The position numbers were made by a program, and so were the translations under genes. A stretch of DNA of 64,000 nt, taken from contig JAHBMJ010002356.1 of NCBI GenBank assembly GCA_018398765.1, positions 1 through 64,000 on the forward strand. The letters are read 5' to 3'. This DNA is from Chromera velia. Its lineage: Eukaryota; Sar; Chromeraceae. How positions within the stretch are numbered: the stretch's first letter is position 1; each line of letters opens with the position of its first letter. Shown here in pieces: positions 28,986 through 41,865 of this stretch. The notes under the pieces are model-generated. The model was not told the origin of the DNA. It searched no databases and saw only the letters and a list, made by a program, of their open reading frames with translations.

Positions 28986-30240
28986 TGTGTGCAGCAATCT
29001 CTGTCTCCTCGTGCATGGGTTTCTTGCAAAGTTCCATGACCTCTTTCACCTCCTCGCACAACGCAGCAATCCCAGAAACAAACGGGGCCGTCTCTCTTGT
29101 TCACGGATCGTCCCCGTTTTCTGAATTTTGCGGTGTCCCCCTCGCGCCGCCTTCAGAGGAGGATCCCATTGAGGCTGCTAGTGATCAGAATGTTGAGCTC
29201 ATCTTGCAACATCTGAAAAGGAAAAAGGACGCGAAAAAGGTCACCTGCCTGCTTCTCTCCCTTTCACTTGCATCCCCTCCGTGTCTCCAACGTTTAGTCA
29301 GACGGATCCCATACATGCCTTCGCCTATCGCCCCTTCTCACCCCTCCTGTTTTCCAGCATCGTGTGAGGTATGTGATCAAAAATGCTTGTGTTGCTTCTG
29401 TCGCTTTTCTTGAAAGTTCTCCCGCGCTTTTCCTCTTCCCGACATCTTCGGCGTCCACGCACTGAAATGACACACTGACTTACTGGGTCCCCGACTGACT
29501 GACTGACTAACTGACTCACTCACGCACACACGCACGCACGCACTCACTCACTCAATGATTGACTGACTGAAGAGATCTGAGTACTTGTCGTTGACTGGCA
29601 GAGAGCCGCAGATGATCATGCGAGTTCGCTCTGAGGGACTTGCGGGAAAGAGACGCGATTCGGAACAGAGACGGCTTTTTGTCTCTAAGAGTGCGACATG
29701 TCCTTTGTCCCCTCCCCTGTGTCCCTGCCTGCCTGCCTGCCTGTCTGTCTGCAGTTTGCACTGATCATCGACGGCTGGAGCATTGCGAGTGTGGACCTCT
29801 ACAGAGTGATCGCAGACGTGAGAAGAAGATTCGGGGAACCTGTGGTGAAGAGGTCAGCAGGGAGAGACGTACGGGAAGGGACTGCACGTCTGTCTGTCTG
29901 CATTGGGTGGATTCGATGAGGGGGGTTCTCCACTTGGAGTTGAGTTGCTGTGGCTGAATGAATCAAGACTCCCTGTTTTTGCCTAAATTCTCTATCCGTG
30001 TGTGCTCTCTGACTGCATGCAGGCTGCACAGGGACTTCTCTCTTTTGGATACGGACAGCTACCTGATCCCTGTGTATCTCTTGGGGCTGTCGTGCATCAA
30101 CCACTACCTGAGTGGAAATGCGACCACCCGGGTGGACGTCGAGAACATTCCCTCCTCGGCAATCAGAAACCTGACGAAGGAAGTGTTCGACTACCAGCTG
30201 CACCAGGAAGGTACAGAGAGACTCTCTTGTGGAAGGGGGA

Positions 30241-30297
<57 letters not shown>

Positions 30298-32836
30298 CGG
30301 TGGCTTTATGAGACAGTGGAGTTTTACAAAGGCAGAATTGGTTAGAAAAGGTCAACGGCCAGTCGGCGTGACTCCTGTTAAGGGAAGATCATGTCCCATT
30401 GACCCTGCCCGTAACGAATGGACTGGGTCAAATGGTTTGACCTGAGCCAGTGAAAGAATATCTGTTCTTTTTTTGTAATGACCCGATGTGGAGCCGAATC
30501 GATGAATGAGTTGATTGACTGATCGATGCAGTCAGGGGCATGCTGGTTGGAGCGCATCCATTCAGATTGGGAGACAGGCAGGGAAAGTCATACGAATGAA
30601 AACAGACAAAGAAAAAATCAATGTGACAATCGAAGTTCCGACATTCTCTGAAGAGCACCTGCAAAGCTGCTTCCTTCCTTCCTGCTCTCTGAGTGTTTTA
30701 TTATCTTTGTCCCTCCCGCCGTCTCTCTGGCATCTCTCTGCAGAGATTTCTCGCGTGATTTCTCGGGACATACAGGAAATCAACAGGACGTATCCGTCAG
30801 TCAGTTAGCCAGTCAGTCAGCCAGTTAGTCAGTCAGTCAGTCAGTCGGTCAGGAGGCATCAACAGGCACGGAGAAGAACAGAATGAAATGCCCCGTCACA
30901 TCTGTAAAGAGGGCGAGGGATAGAAGTGCATAAAGAAAAAAAAGAAGAAGGCACCCATGCACGCGAGCAAGGAAGGAAGGAAAGAAGGAACAAAGCAAGC
31001 TATCACAGAAGAAAAAAAACATACGGGAGCATTTCATCCCACCCCAAGTTTTTCCGCCTCCTCTCTTGCTCCCTTCCTCTCTTTCTTCCTTCCTCCTTCT
31101 TTTGTGCTTTCTCTTCTGATCGTTTTCTTTGATTTGTGCATGCAGTCACTTGGATGGTATCGTTCTCTGTTCAGTCGGTGCCGAGGTTTCCCCTCTGGCT
31201 GCCCAACTGCGAGAACCGGGTGAGGGGGTGGAAGCGAGTAGAGGGGAGAGGATCTGACCGTTCTTTCTCCTTTTCTCGTGAAGAGAGCGGGCGTCTCCTT
31301 CCCTTTTCTTTTCGTTTTCTCCCTCCCTGTATGTCTCATCTCTGTTCTCGTCGTCATTTGTGGGCGTCTCGAGAAAAGCAGAAGTGCTTTTTTTTTCTTT
31401 CTGCCGGTCTGTCTGACTGGCTGGCTGGCCGGTGCTGTCTCCATAAAAACCAAAAAGGAGAGACGACGCCTCACCGTCGGTTTGTCTGTCTGACCGCCTG
31501 TCTGCCTGTCTGCCTGTCTGCGTGTCTGCGTGCAGGAAAACTGATGGTCAGGTACGGCTCTACCCTCTCCCCCCAGCAGATCTCGGAGGGTCTCGCTCGG
31601 AGACGGAGTAGTGCCGGTCACTTGAAGATAGAGTACTCTGGCGGCGAGCCTCGATTCTCCCTTGGCTCGGACGGGCGCTCTGCACTCACGGCTGCTCGGC
31701 CTCTTTGCAGAGAGGGAGGCAAAGGCGGGGGGACTTCACAAGTACCGCCGGTCCCCCCGGAGATTTGGGAGGCTCCGTGGGATTTTTTCTTTTTTCTTGA
31801 CTGTGTGAAGGACTCTAAGAGGACTGTGAGGGGTCTCCTCGGTGTTCCACCAGGTCACACCGACTCGAACGATATCCGCTTGAAAGGAAGGTATCAGCAT
31901 CTGCTCCTCCTAGATGTCGAACCCTCAAAAGCACGACAGGTGCGTTGAGGCACTGGCCTGTACGTCTGCATGTGCACTCTACAGGAGGATCTGTCTGTGG
32001 TCTCGCTGTCTTTGTGTCTGTATGTGTGTTTGTTGTCTACGTCATTGTGATAAAAGCGAAAAGTGGCGAGGGGCGGGAAGGGCGATGAAAGACTGAAAGA
32101 GCTCGTTTCGTTTACAGTCGAGTCTCAAAGCGTCTTTTAAGAACCTCCTCCGTTAATTGATGAAATGTCCTTCAGCAGCGAACAGATCAGTGCCTCCTTC
32201 TTGTCTTGCACAGAACACTCTCGCAGGCCGTCAGTCGAAACGGTTTTCCCTTTCCAATCTCCATCTTGCTCTGCTCTTTGTCCTTCCTCTGTTTTGTCTT
32301 CGTCTGCCTGGTTGTTGGCTGCCTGCATGCAGAACTCTCAGCGAAGACTCCAGACTCGGCTCGGAACTTCATCTTTTTCTGCACCGTCGGCCGCCTACCC
32401 GTCTTCTTCTGCACCCCGCGGCGTGCCGTGGAGCCGGCCGTTCAGCACACGACCCATCATGGCGGCAGACGGTTTTCGCAGTAGGAAAGGTTTATTTTCC
32501 GCATCTCCCTCATCGAGTCGTGAGATCAAGGCGCCACGGGTAGACAGCATTGCATCCGTCCGTCGTGGCTTGGAGCCCCTCGGATCAAGGGTTCCTCCGT
32601 CAGGGACCCCGTCACTTGGGGATGCAAGTATACGAGCTTCTCCCGCCAGACGCAAGCCGCTGGAACCGACCAGCACAAGGCTGCGGGCCTCTAGTAGGGC
32701 CTCACGCCAGCAGGCTTCCTCTTTAAAAAGAATGCGATTGGAAAAAACCCTGAAGCCCCGCAAACCCGGGGACCCCGATTTGTCAGTCAGCGATGAAGAA
32801 GACAGTCTTCCAGAAGACGAAGTCGAGGATTTGTAG
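28986..32836 (+). CDS. Unrecognised multi-exon gene
   Basis: I could not assign a family. Six exons join with matching phases: 29755-29852 (starts FALIIDGWSIASVDLYRV), 30023-30210 (HRDFSLLDTDSYLIPVYLLG, then a SSAIRNLTKEVFDYQL helix-like segment), 30744-30789, 31146-31219 (HLDGIVLCSVGAEVSPLA), 31536-31939 and 32333-32836. They give about 440 residues without an in-frame stop. A likely upstream exon ends at 29239 (PIEAASDQNVELILQHL, then KRKKDAKK), perhaps linked through one or two tiny exons. The start is therefore uncertain. The middle is ordinary globular-looking sequence. The last exon is Ser/Arg/Pro-rich and basic, ending in an acidic tail (SVSDEEDSLPEDEVEDL), like many nuclear or chromatin proteins, but that is only composition. 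Codon phase agreement at five consecutive introns is the main support. Confidence 0.62.
30241..30296. repeat. (GT)n(GA)n microsatellite
   Basis: About 33 bases of GT followed by about 20 of GA, in an intron of the unrecognised gene, directly after the exon ending at 30210. Confidence 0.9.
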
Positions 32837-35800
32837 CAGCCATCATGGAAGTCGCTGACAAATTAGAGATCGATATAATCTAAGGTCACAATCCCGTGCG
32901 CTTGTAAAGATCAATGCACATTTTTTTTGTCAGTAATTTGTTAACTCATTTGTTTATGTACGCACTGCATGGCATAGATATGTCGCCATCTAAGTCGACA
33001 TTAATAGTAACATATGTCCTAGTATATGTCACATTATACTTTGAATCCAAATTTTTGCTTTGATTCTACGCGACTCAAAAATTCTCAATCACCTATGGGC
33101 TTGATCTCCATGCCTTCCCACGACCGTCCCTTATCCGTTAGGAATGGCTGATCATCCTTCCGTCTGTCCAAGTGTGGCCACTGCCGCTGCCCCTCCCTCG
33201 ACACTCACTCTTCGTACCTTTCCCCTGGTGCTCCGATAGCATCCGCTGGCTGCTCCGTGATGCGCTGCCTGCATTCTTTCCCTCATGTATGTGCACACCT
33301 GCCCATATGTTCTATCCTACTTAAGACTCACATGATGCGTTTTCTACAAGTACTATAAATATTTTATAAGTTAAATTATATTTAGAATCATATCTAATTG
33401 ATTAAGTTATTAATTTAGAATTTTATTTTAGCAATACATTCTAGAATACATTTTAGAGTAGATTAGTCGATACTGAGCTAACTTACATACAGTTCTAGAT
33501 ACAGTTTATTATTATTAAAGTGACCTTTAAATTATGACATGTTAGGAGTCAACTTGGGACTCATATTTTAGGTTGCTCCATGGGCTATGCCACTGTGGTT
33601 CTATATGTGCACTATACTGCAGGGGCCTCAATTTGCACTATTTTGAACTTGAATATATATGGCTTAGATTAAAACTTTCATGCAAAATATAACATTTATG
33701 TTTTTCTTTACTACAAAATGCACGGACGTCAATCTTTGTTTATTTGAAGAAAAACCACTCGGAGTAACAAATTAGACAGCCAGGCGTGAGAAGTAGCCGG
33801 CAGCCGGCTATTTCAGAGGCTTGGCCCAGCGGCCGGTGGAGGCTGAGCCTGTAGTATCTGTTTGGCATCCAAGCCATAATGCTACCGCAAGTCAGTCTCT
33901 TTGTCCCGTCATGTGTTCTCAGCGAGTGATCACTGGCAGTCGATCGGATTCTCCTTGGATGCATTTGATGCTAGATTTGATGACACAATCCTCGTTAAGT
34001 TGAGCAGCAATCGGGCCACAGTGGCAACGTATGAAAGACAGACACAGACAATTGCACTAGAGAGTGCATGCGTACTCTGTCAGGCAGAAGGACTGCATGC
34101 AATGCGCTGATTGACTGAGGCATCGTTGCGTTGCTCAACCAGTCGCATGCAGGCCGAGCATGCAATCATTCCTTTGATATTTGAATTCAAAAATACAGGA
34201 CAGAGAGGGAGGCACATTGCATTCACATGCACGCCATGTGTCGAGGCGCTTGATCAGGGGAAATTCAAGAGGCATTCATATTGGTGCATGGACAAGGAGC
34301 ATTCATGCATACATATTAATACATACATGATGTTGATGTGACTGTAGAAATCGACAAAATATGACTGAAGTCCTGCAAAGCTGCATGGAGACAGTCAAAC
34401 GAAAGACTTGCCAAGGAAAATGGATAACGGACAAAGGTCCAGATTGTCATTGTTTGTCGACTCTCTCTTCTGCACGTCTGCACCATGAATCCCCTTCTGC
34501 ACGTCTGTTGCATCAACAGCATCTCTCTCTCCCTCCCTCTCTGTCTCTCTCTCTCTCTCCATCTGTCTATATGTATGTGTGTGTGTTTGTGTTGTGTATT
34601 GTGTGTCTCAGCACCAGCATTTTCCGTTCTGTCTCTCTCTCTCTCTCTCTGTCCGTGTGTGTGGGTGTCCATCCCCCCTTTTCTTTTTCGCTGCTCTCTC
34701 GGCAGGCCATCTCTTCATCTCCCTGCACTCACTCTGGTCTCTCCAACAGATACGTTGTCAGGTGTTCGTGATGAAAATTTGAGTCATTTTCACTCTTTTT
34801 TCATAGAAAAAGTACAGGGACAGGAAATGGTCACTGAATTTATGTGTGCACTTTTGAGAGAGATCTCCTGGACGAAATCCTTCGCTCATCTCTCTCATGG
34901 CATGACATGTCAGTCTGCACACACCGTGTTGGTTCCAAACGAACACGCACCCCCCCACAAATTACGCGTGTAGCGTAGTGAAAGCAAGACCGAAGACGAG
35001 CCTCTGCCGCGTCTGCCGTCTGTTGCGCCCAGTCACGGTCCCACCAGGCGTTTTCCTGCCCCCTCTTCCGGTCAATCTAATTCCGCTCATCCTGGAGGCA
35101 CGTATGGGAGTCTACCCAGGAATCCACGGAGCAGAATTTGGATGGAGGACTATGGCCCCCCTCTCAGGTTGCTGCGTGTTTGTGTTTCATTCCGTGGGGG
35201 CTTTCACAAGAGCATCGGCAAGCTCACCCCCAGGACTCAAACTAGCAAGCGATGGGGGAATGAGGACGGAAGGGAGCACGGGCATGCAGGCCCACAAGAC
35301 AAAAAGAAGGCTGACTTGTACATAAGAGACGGGGCAAAAGAGCGGTGACTCAGTTGAGGATTTAAGAGGGGAAAAAAGAAAGAACGAGGAAGGAGACTAC
35401 CAGAGGCCTGCTCCGCCACCGACTCGTCGCTCAATTCACAGCCCGCACTTGACTTCTGACCGACAGATGCGTGCACACAGACAGAGTGTGAAAGGGATTT
35501 CGAGCCGAGCCGAGCTGCACCTCTTCCCGAGAAGAGAGCTAGGGGAGAGGCTGCTTCCATTGGATGGCTGGAGGGACCTGTACATGAAAAAAAGAAAGAA
35601 AGCAAACCGAATGAATCATTTGGGGAGTGCCAGAAGGAAAAAGCAAAAAGCAAGACAAGAAGGAAGTTGGGACCTGGAGCCTGGGAGGAGCTTTTAAATC
35701 ACTGAGATCGGATGGGGAAGACGACAGCGATTTATCCTTTCGCAGCCGCTGTTCGTTGTCTGTCGGTACAGGGATCCCTGCATGTCGACTGTCTCTGCCA

Positions 35801-37449
35801 CGCTGTTTTGTTTCTTTTTTTCTACTCCATGCATTTTGCTTTCGTACTTCCTTTTACCTTGTACCCACCTGCTTTACCCCTGCCCCCCTCTTTTTAATTC
35901 TCCTCCTCCTTTGAGGTATGGCGAACCAATTGTTGCATGTTTAGTTTGACATCAGTTGAATTGATTATGACGTCAAACCGATACATACAGGTCCATCACG
36001 AATGGAGGAGAAGAAAAGAGAAGACGGAGGAAGGAAAGTCATTTTTACTGCATGTGAGTACCCCTTGGATGGACCCCCATGCAGGTCGATTGAGACACAG
36101 AGGTCGGGTCGTTGATGTCACACATGCAAAGGCTTTGAAGTGATTTGAAAGAAAGAGTCAAAAAATGGACCAACGGAAACCCATGCCGAAAAACCAAACC
36201 AGCAGCAGCAATGGACCTCTTTCCGAATCGAAGGTACCGAATAGTTCAGTTAGGCACGGCCACCACGCACGGATACATACACGCGTAAAGAAGGAGGGGG
36301 GGGAGGTAGAAAGGTCGGAATATTCGGGCGATTTTTTCTTGTTTATCACTTCCTTTCCCTTCCATTTCTTTCCCTTCGCCTGCCTGGAGAGTGCAGTGTA
36401 CCTCGAGGGCTCTCTCCCTCGAGTTCCATGTCGTCCCTTCCGAAAACGATTGGGGAACAAAGGAGGGTGCGTGACAGAGTCCAAAACCCATCCCACGTAG
36501 AATTCCTCCGCCCAAGTAAAAAATAGGTTTCCGCGTAGTGACTCCTGAATTTCCACTTACAGTTACACCACCCACTGAACTGTGTCCTGAAGAAAAGACA
36601 AATGGAAAAAGAAACAAGGAAAGAAGGGAAAAAGAAATTCGAAAAGAGAAAGGAACAGAGAAACAAGGGGAAGACGAGAAGAGAAGAGAAGAGAAGAGAA
36701 GAGAAGAAAAGAGAAAGCACGGGAGACGCAAAGAGAAGAAAGACAGATTGCACGCATTCACGCATCACATGATGTCCCGGGGGGAAAAGAGGCCGAATGC
36801 ATGGGACTCCTCCAATGCCTCAAACAAAAATCAATCGGACGCCTGACATGCAGACTGGCACCCTTCTACTCTTCAATGGAAGACTTCGGTAGGTGACCCT
36901 CCTTCTGCCCACAACCCTACAGCTGAAAGGAGGACACGTGATCTTTTGTCAGCATTAACTCTCTGAGGGAGAAAAACGCAGAGAACCTCCGCTTCGTTCC
37001 TTGTAATTGTCACAGCCGAATCAGGACAGTGATGGCTTCTGCTCTCCCGTTCGTTGGTCCATTTTGCGTCTGCATGCATGTGTGTGTGTGTGTGTGTGTG
37101 TTTGTGTGTATTTCTGCTTAATTCCCAATCCCTCAGGAACACTCTCCACTCTTCCTGCCCTCCCTGTTGGCCAACCAATTCTTCTTCCTCTTCGTGCTTT
37201 CCTCCACAAGAAGACTGCTCTTCTCTCCCACCCGCTTTCACTATTGCTGCCCTTCAGCTAATATTCCCCTGCCCTGCTCCTTTCCCCCCTCCATGCACAG
37301 TTCTCCTTCCTGCCTGCAGTCAGTCAATCGCACACTGACAGACGGAGGCCGACGGAGCTGAGAGAGGGAGAGAGAAAGCGGAGACGGCGGAGACGATGCA
37401 AAGTCTAGTGGTAGACAGACAGCTAGACTGGAAGGAATGTATTTGGTGA
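32837..37449. other. Convergent spacer, AT-rich first part, no gene recognised
   Basis: 32850-33780 is AT-rich and frame-poor. From 33800 to 37400 several open frames of 60-140 codons exist, but they overlap on both strands and are purine- or pyrimidine-biased. Examples are the frames around 34980-35340 and 35450-35700. None matches a family I know. It contains CT/GT runs at about 34520-34660, a GAGAA purine run at 36680-36720 and (GT)n at 37076-37108. Confidence 0.45.
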
Positions 37450-39578
37450 TCAGACAACGGAGCTCGTCGGGTAGGGAAGGCTGATTTGGCCTTCTTGGTC
37501 TTCGTTCACGTCGATTTCCACGTCGATCTGCTCTTCGTCCTCTGATTCCTCTTCATCCTCTCCCTTCTGCTTTCTGGCCTCTTCCACTTCCACAACGGAG
37601 ACGGGGGAGTCCTCTTTGGAGGGACAAGGGGAGGAGCACCCTGAGGGGGAACGGGCAGAAGAGGAATCGGTCTCGGTGCGGCGGTGGTAGTGATGAATCG
37701 CATCGAAGAAAGTGTTGGTCTTGCCGAGCTTGGGGGAGGTCTTCGGACTTCCCAAAGAACAATGATGTGCGGAGGAGAACTCCGACTCGCTGATCGTGTC
37801 GTGATCCTGAGGAATGGGCAACTCCACTGTGATCTGAGGGGGAGGCTGTTCCTTCAGAAACCCCGTGTGCTCTTTCGGACTCTCCGTGTCGATATTCAGA
37901 GACTCAGCAGGGGTTGCGTTGACCGCTTCTTCGAGGCAGATCTTTTCATACAGAGATTTCGAAAGGGTGCACTTCCCCTGCATCGTGTCCTTCTCTTTCT
38001 CTGTCTGCTGCTGCGATTGCTGCTGTTGAGACGACTGGAGACGAGAGAGGCTTTGAAGACCAGCGGCTGCAGACTTGCCCTCCATTTCAGTCCTCTGTCC
38101 GGGGGTTGAAGACTTTCTTTTGCGATTTGGGCAGCAACAACACCTGCTGCAGATTTTGGCAAACTGTCTTCCAATGAACTGAATCCAACTGAGGAAGAGA
38201 GTGAAGTAGTCAATGAAGATCGTCAGAATAGCGATCCCAAAGACCACCCAGGGCAGAGGCGTTCGACGAGCCTTCACGAACGCAGGCAAGGTCCGAATCT
38301 CCAGAAACCACCACTTGCCGGGAGCAACCTCGAATCCCTTTACTGCCTGACACCCTCCGTCGTCGTCGCAAGAGGCCTGCATGCGCGCATAAAGAAATGG
38401 GGGGGTGAAGGACACATCGATCTAAATCCCCCCATTTGATTTGAATGACTCGTGCCGCAGAGACTATACTCAGCGTGATGAGACTTTATAGACGAATGTA
38501 CAATGCTATATGAGTGCGTATTCTCCCAGCGATGTCTTTTTCAGCGCCCTCCAATCGAAGAGAATCACTCGATGTGCCCATGAAAAGAAAGCAATTGCCT
38601 CCGTGATGGCGGACAACAAAGACAAAAGAGCTCGTTCTCTCATCCCATTTCCAGCCACGCCATCTCCACACGCATTCCTTAATGTAGTCACGCACCTGAA
38701 TGGGACACTCGTTGGGGTCGAGGGTCTGACGCCACTGATCGAGTGTGACCACGTTCTCGGCCCTCAGCAGTCGGTCCTCCATCTCCCCATATGATGGACA
38801 CCCCCGCTCTCCCCTTTTCTGCTCTCGTGCGTGTTCAGCAAAGCAGTAGTGAGTCAGGTAGATGGCCGGCTGCTTCCGGAGCTGTTCCACAGGATCATCT
38901 GTTGTCTCCGCGTCGAGCCAATTTCTTTTGTCCCCCTGGAAAACCGTTTCCTGCATCCATCATGCACAGAAAGAAAGAGAAAAGAACAGAATTGACTTCT
39001 CTATCATTGCAGCATTTATTCTGAAAATGGGTTCACCTACGTGACTGGAACGAAAGGAAGGAAAGCAACGTGCCAAGAGACTGTGCGCTGGACTCAAGCT
39101 GGCCAAAGCAGCTAGAGATGGACATTCCCAGAGAGAGAGAGAGAGTTCTCTCTGCAGACCTGTGAATAGAGGGTCACCCAGACGTCCGACGCGTCCTGGT
39201 CTCTGAGGACGGATCGAAGGAACTGCGGAAGACTTAGACCCAGCGTGACGAACCCAAACAGAGGCAGCTCGGTCTCCTTCCCCTCCGTTTCTCTGATTCT
39301 CTTTTCTGTGACTGCAAAGGGCCGCTCCCCGGGAACCTCCGAGAGCCCCGCAAGGGACTCATGATAGTCCTGGTCCCATGAGGAGACACTCAGAGATTGC
39401 CTGCAGGAAGGCATACAGATCGAGCGACGTCCGGGGCGGGGAGGGGCAAGAGGCTTGTTCAGAAGCGTCGGTTGCACGAAAGAAAAGGCGAGGCGAGAGA
39501 AAAGCAGACAAACGAACAAACGAAGCAAGCAAGGAAGGAAGGAAGGAAGGAAACACAAAAGAGATAAACAACAGGAGG

Positions 39579-39614
<36 letters not shown>

Positions 39615-39636
39615 TGTGTCTCTGTCTGTGCGTCTC

Positions 39637-39703
<67 letters not shown>

Positions 39704-40856
39704 TATGTGTCGCGAAGAGCCAGGCACAAAGCCATGTTAAAGGCAACCCCCCCGCTGCCTACCCGCTACACTCGTAGTCCTTGTACAGAGGGACCCACAC
39801 CACGACCCCCTTCTGAGGATCTTCATACTTTGTCGGACAGCCGTCGCACAATTCCTTAAGTGTGTGTTTTTTCTCCTCCTCGGAAGGCTCCCTCCCGAAG
39901 GCATCCTTTGCAAATGAAGGGGCTAGTTCCACTCTATTTGACACCACGAAGCCCCCCTTTTGCGCCGCCGTCTCGCGTACAAACTCCATATCGTCCACAG
40001 TACTGCGGAGGCCGAGGATGTCCCACCAGCACGAGGAAGGCTCTATGAAGTGCACAGGGAAGAAAGCAGGCTCCGTGCTGGAGGGCCCTTTAAAACTGAA
40101 AGCCTCTCCTTTGACGGAGTTTTGCTTTCCCTGCAGGAAGGATGGGGGCCACAATTAAACATCCAGTGTGAAGTCGATCAGCACAGCTGCTTATCTGATT
40201 CAATAAACTGCTGTGGTTTGAATCCTTGACATTCATACATTTCTTGAGATAGTTCATGACATCAGGGGCATCAGTTCCCGCTCTTAGCTCCTAGTGAAGA
40301 GAGGGAGACTCAAAAATAGCGTAGGGCAAAAAAAATGCGAAACAAGTCGTTTACTGTTGATGCGCCATTGATGTGCGTCTAGACCACCAGAAGACCATGC
40401 AGAATAAAGCTCTTTACACAGACAATGAAAGAGGGAGCGCATGCAGAACAAATGGCCCCATGATGGGTAAGAGACACGACGTCGCTCTCTCCATCTGAGT
40501 GGACTCAGATAGACGAAAAACTTGTATGAACCTTTTGGAACTCACACGGACAGGCGGACGGACCTCCCGAAGAAATTTTTCCTCGACTTCTGCGGTGACT
40601 CTGGGAACGAAGGCGACGTTTTGCACGACAGGACTGTGCTCCCAGAACCTCAGAGAACTGAATTCCGACCGCGTCACGCGCCCATTGAAGGTGGCGATGA
40701 CGTTGGCCTGCACGTGAGGACAGTATGAAGATCCCAGCAAATGACATAATTCCTTCTCGAACAGAAGACCCTGGATCTCAAGGGGTTGAACTTGCAGTGT
40801 TATGTTGCATGCCTCTCATACGTGTCTCTTATAAGTGTGCAACACAGAAGACATGG

Positions 40857-40892
<36 letters not shown>

Positions 40893-41250
40893 GGAGGGAA
40901 CGTACCGTGAGAGCAGAGAATTGTTGTATGTCCTGCCACCCAGAATAGAATCGGTTGAGGATGCTCATGGTGAAATTCTTGAACATGAGCTTCGCGGTTT
41001 CGACTTCTTTGCTCCTCGCGTAGAAGAGTTTCGCCACCGCGAAGCACAAAACAACAGTTAGGGCCAAACACCTGATGTAGACCCTGTACCTACTGTACCA
41101 CGCACACAGACGTTGGTAGTGCACCCGCACCCTGGAGCTGCTTTGGGATGTCTTTGAGGCAGTCGACGGACTCGGCAGTGGCTCTTCATGGTCAATTATC
41201 ACTGTCGAGCAGGTAGACAACCGACGCCCGGGGGGCGCCGTTTTCGTCAT
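37450..41250 (-). CDS. CHASE-domain transmembrane receptor-like protein without a catalytic output domain
   Basis: CHASE is an extracellular ligand-sensing domain of histidine kinases and nucleotide cyclases (cytokinin receptors, Dictyostelium cyclases). Six exons: 41250-40906, 40707 to about 40522, 40130-39763, 39400-39160, 38950-38696, 38376-37450; about 773 residues. TM1 is about 59-78 (CLALTVVLCFAVAKLFYA). CHASE-like features follow: VVQNVAFVPRVTAEVEEKF (helix and PRV motif), PAFFPVHFIEPSS, ILGLRSTVDDMEFVRETAA, GVVVWVPLYKDYE and LFGFVTLGLSLPQFL. After a Cys-containing insertion of about 100 residues the domain ends with FEVAPGKWWFLEIRTLPAF. TM2 is about 507-532. Then come KICSRCCCCPNRKRK (possible palmitoylation) and about 220 residues of Gln/Ser-rich and acidic low-complexity sequence to the stop; no kinase, cyclase or phosphatase domain is seen. 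The exon 2 donor is weak. A start at 41292 is an alternative. It is head-to-head with the rhodopsin gene. Confidence 0.85.
39581..39700. repeat. (GT)n(CT)n(GT)n microsatellite
   Basis: Two GT runs flank a CT run, in the intron between CHASE-gene exons 3 and 4. Confidence 0.93.
40855..40890. repeat. (TA)n microsatellite in first intron of the CHASE gene
   Basis: Alternating TA of about 36 bases with one CA interruption, forming a near-perfect palindrome just inside intron 1, about 15 bases downstream (gene sense) of the exon 1 donor at 40905. Confidence 0.9.
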
Positions 41251-41865
41251 GTCCTTTGTTGCTCGGCCTGTCACAGACACAATTTGATCCAATATTCAAA
41301 TGAAATTTAAACGGGAACACGCTTGAATTTACATGTAGACAAATCTGTAAATCACTGCAGAAACGTATATGCGGTCTGAATGAACCCCCACGCACAGGAC
41401 GTATATACGTACGTATACGTGTGGACGAAGAATGCATGATGCAAATCCATGCATGCAGTTTTCAAAACCGATTTTCGCGTGAAGGTCATGCAGGCATTAA
41501 TTAATTGTTGCTCAGTGGCGGGCCCCGGCACGCATCTCGTCGCGCGGCGGAGATACAGTGCATGGGACCCGCCGCCCCGGCCTATACGGGTGCCGGGGCC
41601 GGCTATACGGCCCCGGCCGCGTCAGCAAAAAAAAATCGGATGCATGAAAGTCGTGCATGCATGCATATATATATATAGGCCGGCTTTCTTCCCGCTAGCT
41701 GACAAAAGTCTTGACGCAGAAACCGAAACTGTTGGAAGCCAGTCAAGTTAAGTGCTCAGCTGCTTTTGCTCTCTGACCTCCCTTGACAATATCCACCGAC
41801 TGTTGTTTTGAAGTTCGGCTGCGAGCAAGCAACACGTCTGAGAAAGACTCGTCTCGATAGAAGCA
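41251..41865. promoter_or_regulatory. Shared divergent promoter region of the CHASE and rhodopsin genes
   Basis: The 615 bp between the two start codons must hold both promoters. Visible pieces: an ACGTATACGTACGTATACGT-like palindromic run (41400-41420); repeated GCATGCATGC and ATGCATG palindromes (41433-41455, 41640-41667); a GC-rich island (41520-41630) with CCGGGGCCGG and CCCCGGCC blocks; and a (TA)n run at 41664-41678. Splicing upstream of 41250 is possible, since an acceptor-like CAG lies at about 41270. Confidence 0.55.

Noticed and set aside
29799-30203. Minus-strand open frame of 134 codons
   Set aside because: It is antisense to two phase-matched exons of the unrecognised plus-strand gene and shows no family or composition of its own.
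34970-35700. Overlapping open frames of 68-138 codons on both strands
   Set aside because: No frame has a clear advantage or similarity, and compositions look like non-coding purine-rich DNA.
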